Part shown: positions 62,049-64,000 of the stretch, one piece after another | How the letters are laid out: every line of letters starts with the position of its first letter | How positions within the stretch are numbered: position 1 is the stretch's first letter | Source of the DNA: Sinotaia quadrata | Lineage: Eukaryota > Mollusca > Gastropoda > Architaenioglossa > Viviparidae | Assembly: GCA_028829895.1 (NCBI GenBank) | Contig: CM054182.1 | Span: 64,634,879-64,698,878 of the forward strand | Direction: 5' to 3' | DNA: 64,000 nucleotides | The notes under the pieces: generated by a model | What the model was told of the DNA's origin: nothing | The model's input: the letters and a program-made list of their open reading frames with translations, nothing else | The model's database searches: none | Program-made: the position numbers and the translations under genes

Positions 62049-62260
62049 CAGTGTGGCCCAAAAGTACGTTTACAGTTATCACGTAGACTATTTTGAAAAT
62101 TCGACACTAGAACAGCGGGAAATTCGTTATACCTGTTAACATAAACATAAACATAAACAATTTAATCTCTCAGATGCTCAAAATGTCCTCCTTCAACATT
62201 GTAACTTCAACCATATAAAAGGTAGTTTAATAACTGTAAACCTACTTTTGGGCCACCCTG
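62049..62260. mobile_element. Tc1/mariner-like MITE (212 bp, 31-bp TIRs, TA target duplication)
   Basis: Terminal inverted repeats at 62049-62079 and 62230-62260 match at 29 of 31 positions by eye (left starts CAGTGTGGCCCAAAAGTACG, right end reads CAGGGTGGCCCAAAAGTAGG on minus). TA dinucleotides flank both ends (62047-62048 and 62261-62262), as for the IS630/Tc1/mariner superfamily. On the minus strand, 62200-62162 reads NVEGGHFEHLRD and stop, which resembles the C-terminal end of a transposase of this group. The element is therefore an internal-deletion derivative that would need a transposase from elsewhere. Confidence 0.88.
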
Positions 62261-62263
62261 TAT

Positions 62264-63369
62264 AAACAAAATGCTCACAATACACGCCTATTAAGCGAGC
62301 CTAGAGTCGTAGAAATATATTCTGTAAATTTTAGGTAAGTAGTGAAACATCATCACACCAATATTCTGTACAAAGGTGCTTCGAAGGCAAGTCGTATGCA
62401 TCACGAAAAATGCATGTTTCGTGCAAACACGTTTCGAAAGCGTTCTGCACCATGAAAATCATTTTCGTGCAACAACGATGAATGGTTCGTCGAGTGTTAC
62501 GCGGTAAAGTCAAAGGGAAACAATACAGTTCTAATGATAGAGCGATTATCTTTCGGAATGAAGTTTTGAGCGAAGTGTGACCAATCACATTGCGCCTATT
62601 GGGTCGACGGTCGACTTTCCTTATCTGAGTATTTGGAGACAAAGAGTATTGTTGTTGCTGTTGTAAGTGACCTTCTTTTGTTCCTTTTACTGATTCAATT
62701 AGACTGAAAGTGACGCAAGAACAGAGACAGAAGTACGATAAGTAAAACTAGAATAAAGATTATTTGTGGCGTCAGATCTGAAGAAATATTGGTGAGAGTA
62801 AATAGAATTAAAAGAAATCAGCAAAATCCCAACCAGCCAACCAGCCAAGCAAGCTACTAACCAAGGAAATAAATAACAAAAAACAAACAAACAGGTAAAC
62901 GGACAAAATTTAAGAAAACAAGCAAACAATCAATAAATTATCGACTACAAACAAGCAAAAACACAAACAAAATTTATTAGCAGGCTTGCCATAAAGTGAA
63001 TTAAAGCGCCAACCAATTTTCCTCAAACAAAACAGACATAAAATATAACCACTGTTAGCAATCGTTCACCTAACAAACATTTAAGAAAATAATGAAAAAT
63101 ATAAGAAAATAAGTAAACAACAGCTCTACAGAGAACAACAATAATTATCATCAGATTTAAATACTCTGAATGACAATGAAGAGACAAGAAAACACTTAGT
63201 CCTTTTCCGACATGTGTGACATCATGTCAGGGCCGTAATTGAGTTCGTCATTGCTTGACAAAAAAAAAAAATGGAGGAGAGCGTTGGGAAGGCAACAGGA
63301 TACGCGCAAATGCAAAGTATTGAGTGCAAAACGAAAAGGGCACTGCATTAGATTAACAAATACGTTTCC
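62264..63369. other. Spacer next to the MITE, no gene supported
   Basis: A 103-residue minus frame at 62331-62642 is somewhat GC-richer than its surroundings but matches no family. Loose AACCAGCCAACCAGCC strings lie near 62832-62860 and AACAAACA strings to 63120. Poly-A at 63261-63273. Confidence 0.5.
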
Positions 63370-64000
63370 CTTGTATTAGACACCCGATAATGTATTAACA
63401 AGTAAATTTACCTTGTACTAGAGGCTCCGAGAATTTATTAACAAGTAAATGTCCCTTGTACTAGACGCCCGAGAATTTATTAACAAGTAAATGTCCCTTG
63501 TACTAGACGCCCGAGAATTTATTAACAAGTAAATGTCCCTTGTACTAGAGGCTCCGAGAATTTATTAACAAGTAAATGTCCCTTGTACTAGACGCCCGAG
63601 AATTTATTAACAAGTAAATGTCCCTTGTACTAGACGCCCGAGAATTTATTAACAAGTAAATGTCCCTTGTACTAGACGCCCGAGAATTTATTAACAAGTA
63701 AATGTCCCTTGTACTAGACGCCCGAGAATTTATTAACAAGTAAATGTCCCTTGTACTAGACGCCCGAGAATTTATTAACAAGTAAATGTCCCTTGTACTA
63801 GAGGCTACGAAAATTTATTAACAAGTAAATGTCCCTTGTACTAGAGGCTACGAAAATTTATTAACAAGTAAATGTCCCTTGTACTAGAGGCCACGAAAAT
63901 TTATTAACAAGTAAATGTCTTTTGTACTAGATGCCCGAGAATATATTAAGAAATAAATTTCTATTGCACTACACAGTCGATAATTTATTACAAGTAAATT
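63370..64000. repeat. 42-bp minisatellite, ~15 copies, runs off the window
   Basis: Units with CTTGTACTAGACGCCCGAGA, then ATTTATTAACAAGTAAATGT and CC. Central copies are nearly identical; edge copies carry GAGGCTACGAAAA or GATAATG variants. Six central units are open on minus (LLINSRASSTRDIY), an artefact of a length divisible by three. The array continues to the last base and probably beyond. Confidence 0.95.

Noticed and set aside
63370..64000. CRISPR-like array
   Set aside because: The units are contiguous near-identical 42-bp repeats with no variable spacers, in a eukaryotic context.

Overview
This window looks like non-coding-rich nuclear DNA from an animal, most likely a lophotrochozoan and probably a mollusc. 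The evidence is a spliced vertebrate/invertebrate-type neuropeptide GPCR with GT-AG introns, remnants of animal transposons (a LINE, a hAT-type transposase and a Tc1/mariner-type miniature element), long (TATC)n, (CA)n, (TTTC)n and (GA)n microsatellites, and AT-rich spacers. There are no bacterial operons, no CRISPR array and no recognisable tRNA or rRNA gene. The mollusc assignment is inference; the sequence alone does not name a species.

The only convincing host gene is on the minus strand. It is a class A (rhodopsin-like) peptide receptor with two exons in the window. One exon (30706-30805) encodes TM3 up to the D-R of the DRY motif. The other (26594-27308) starts inside the Arg codon of DRY and carries ICL2, TM4-TM7 and the C-terminal tail to the stop codon. 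They are separated by a 3,397-bp GT-AG intron. The exon(s) for the N-terminus, TM1 and TM2 were not found and probably lie beyond base 64000. Both exons are GC-rich islands in AT-rich DNA. The 3' flank just after the stop carries a duplicated 86-bp unit with hairpin potential.

The rest is a dense collection of tandem repeats. More than thirty separate minisatellite arrays, with units of about 22 to 86 bp (many 31-47 bp and several of 58 bp), sit between microsatellites. They look largely unrelated in sequence to one another. Several have units divisible by three and therefore give long open frames that are not genes. Examples are 27 bp at 15.0 kb, 45 bp at 29.8 and 40.0 kb, and 42 bp at 48.3 and 63.4 kb.

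Transposon-derived material comprises: (i) an uncharacterised dispersed repeat family, here called R1, with copies at 7.9-9.5 kb (inverted composite), 11.3-13.35 kb, 19.3-20.9 kb, 27.6-28.25 kb (inside the GPCR intron) and 51.95-52.64 kb; (ii) a decayed hAT/GTF2IRD2-like transposase on the minus strand at 33.3-34.7 kb; (iii) the 3' end of a LINE endonuclease-reverse transcriptase at 47.6-48.3 kb; (iv) a 212-bp Tc1/mariner-like MITE at 62.05-62.26 kb.

No new multi-gene system is visible. The items most worth following are the GPCR gene model, the R1 family with its conserved short reading frame, a heat-shock-element plus TATA arrangement at 24.27-24.31 kb, and tandem arrays whose every unit carries a CRE-like TGACGT core.
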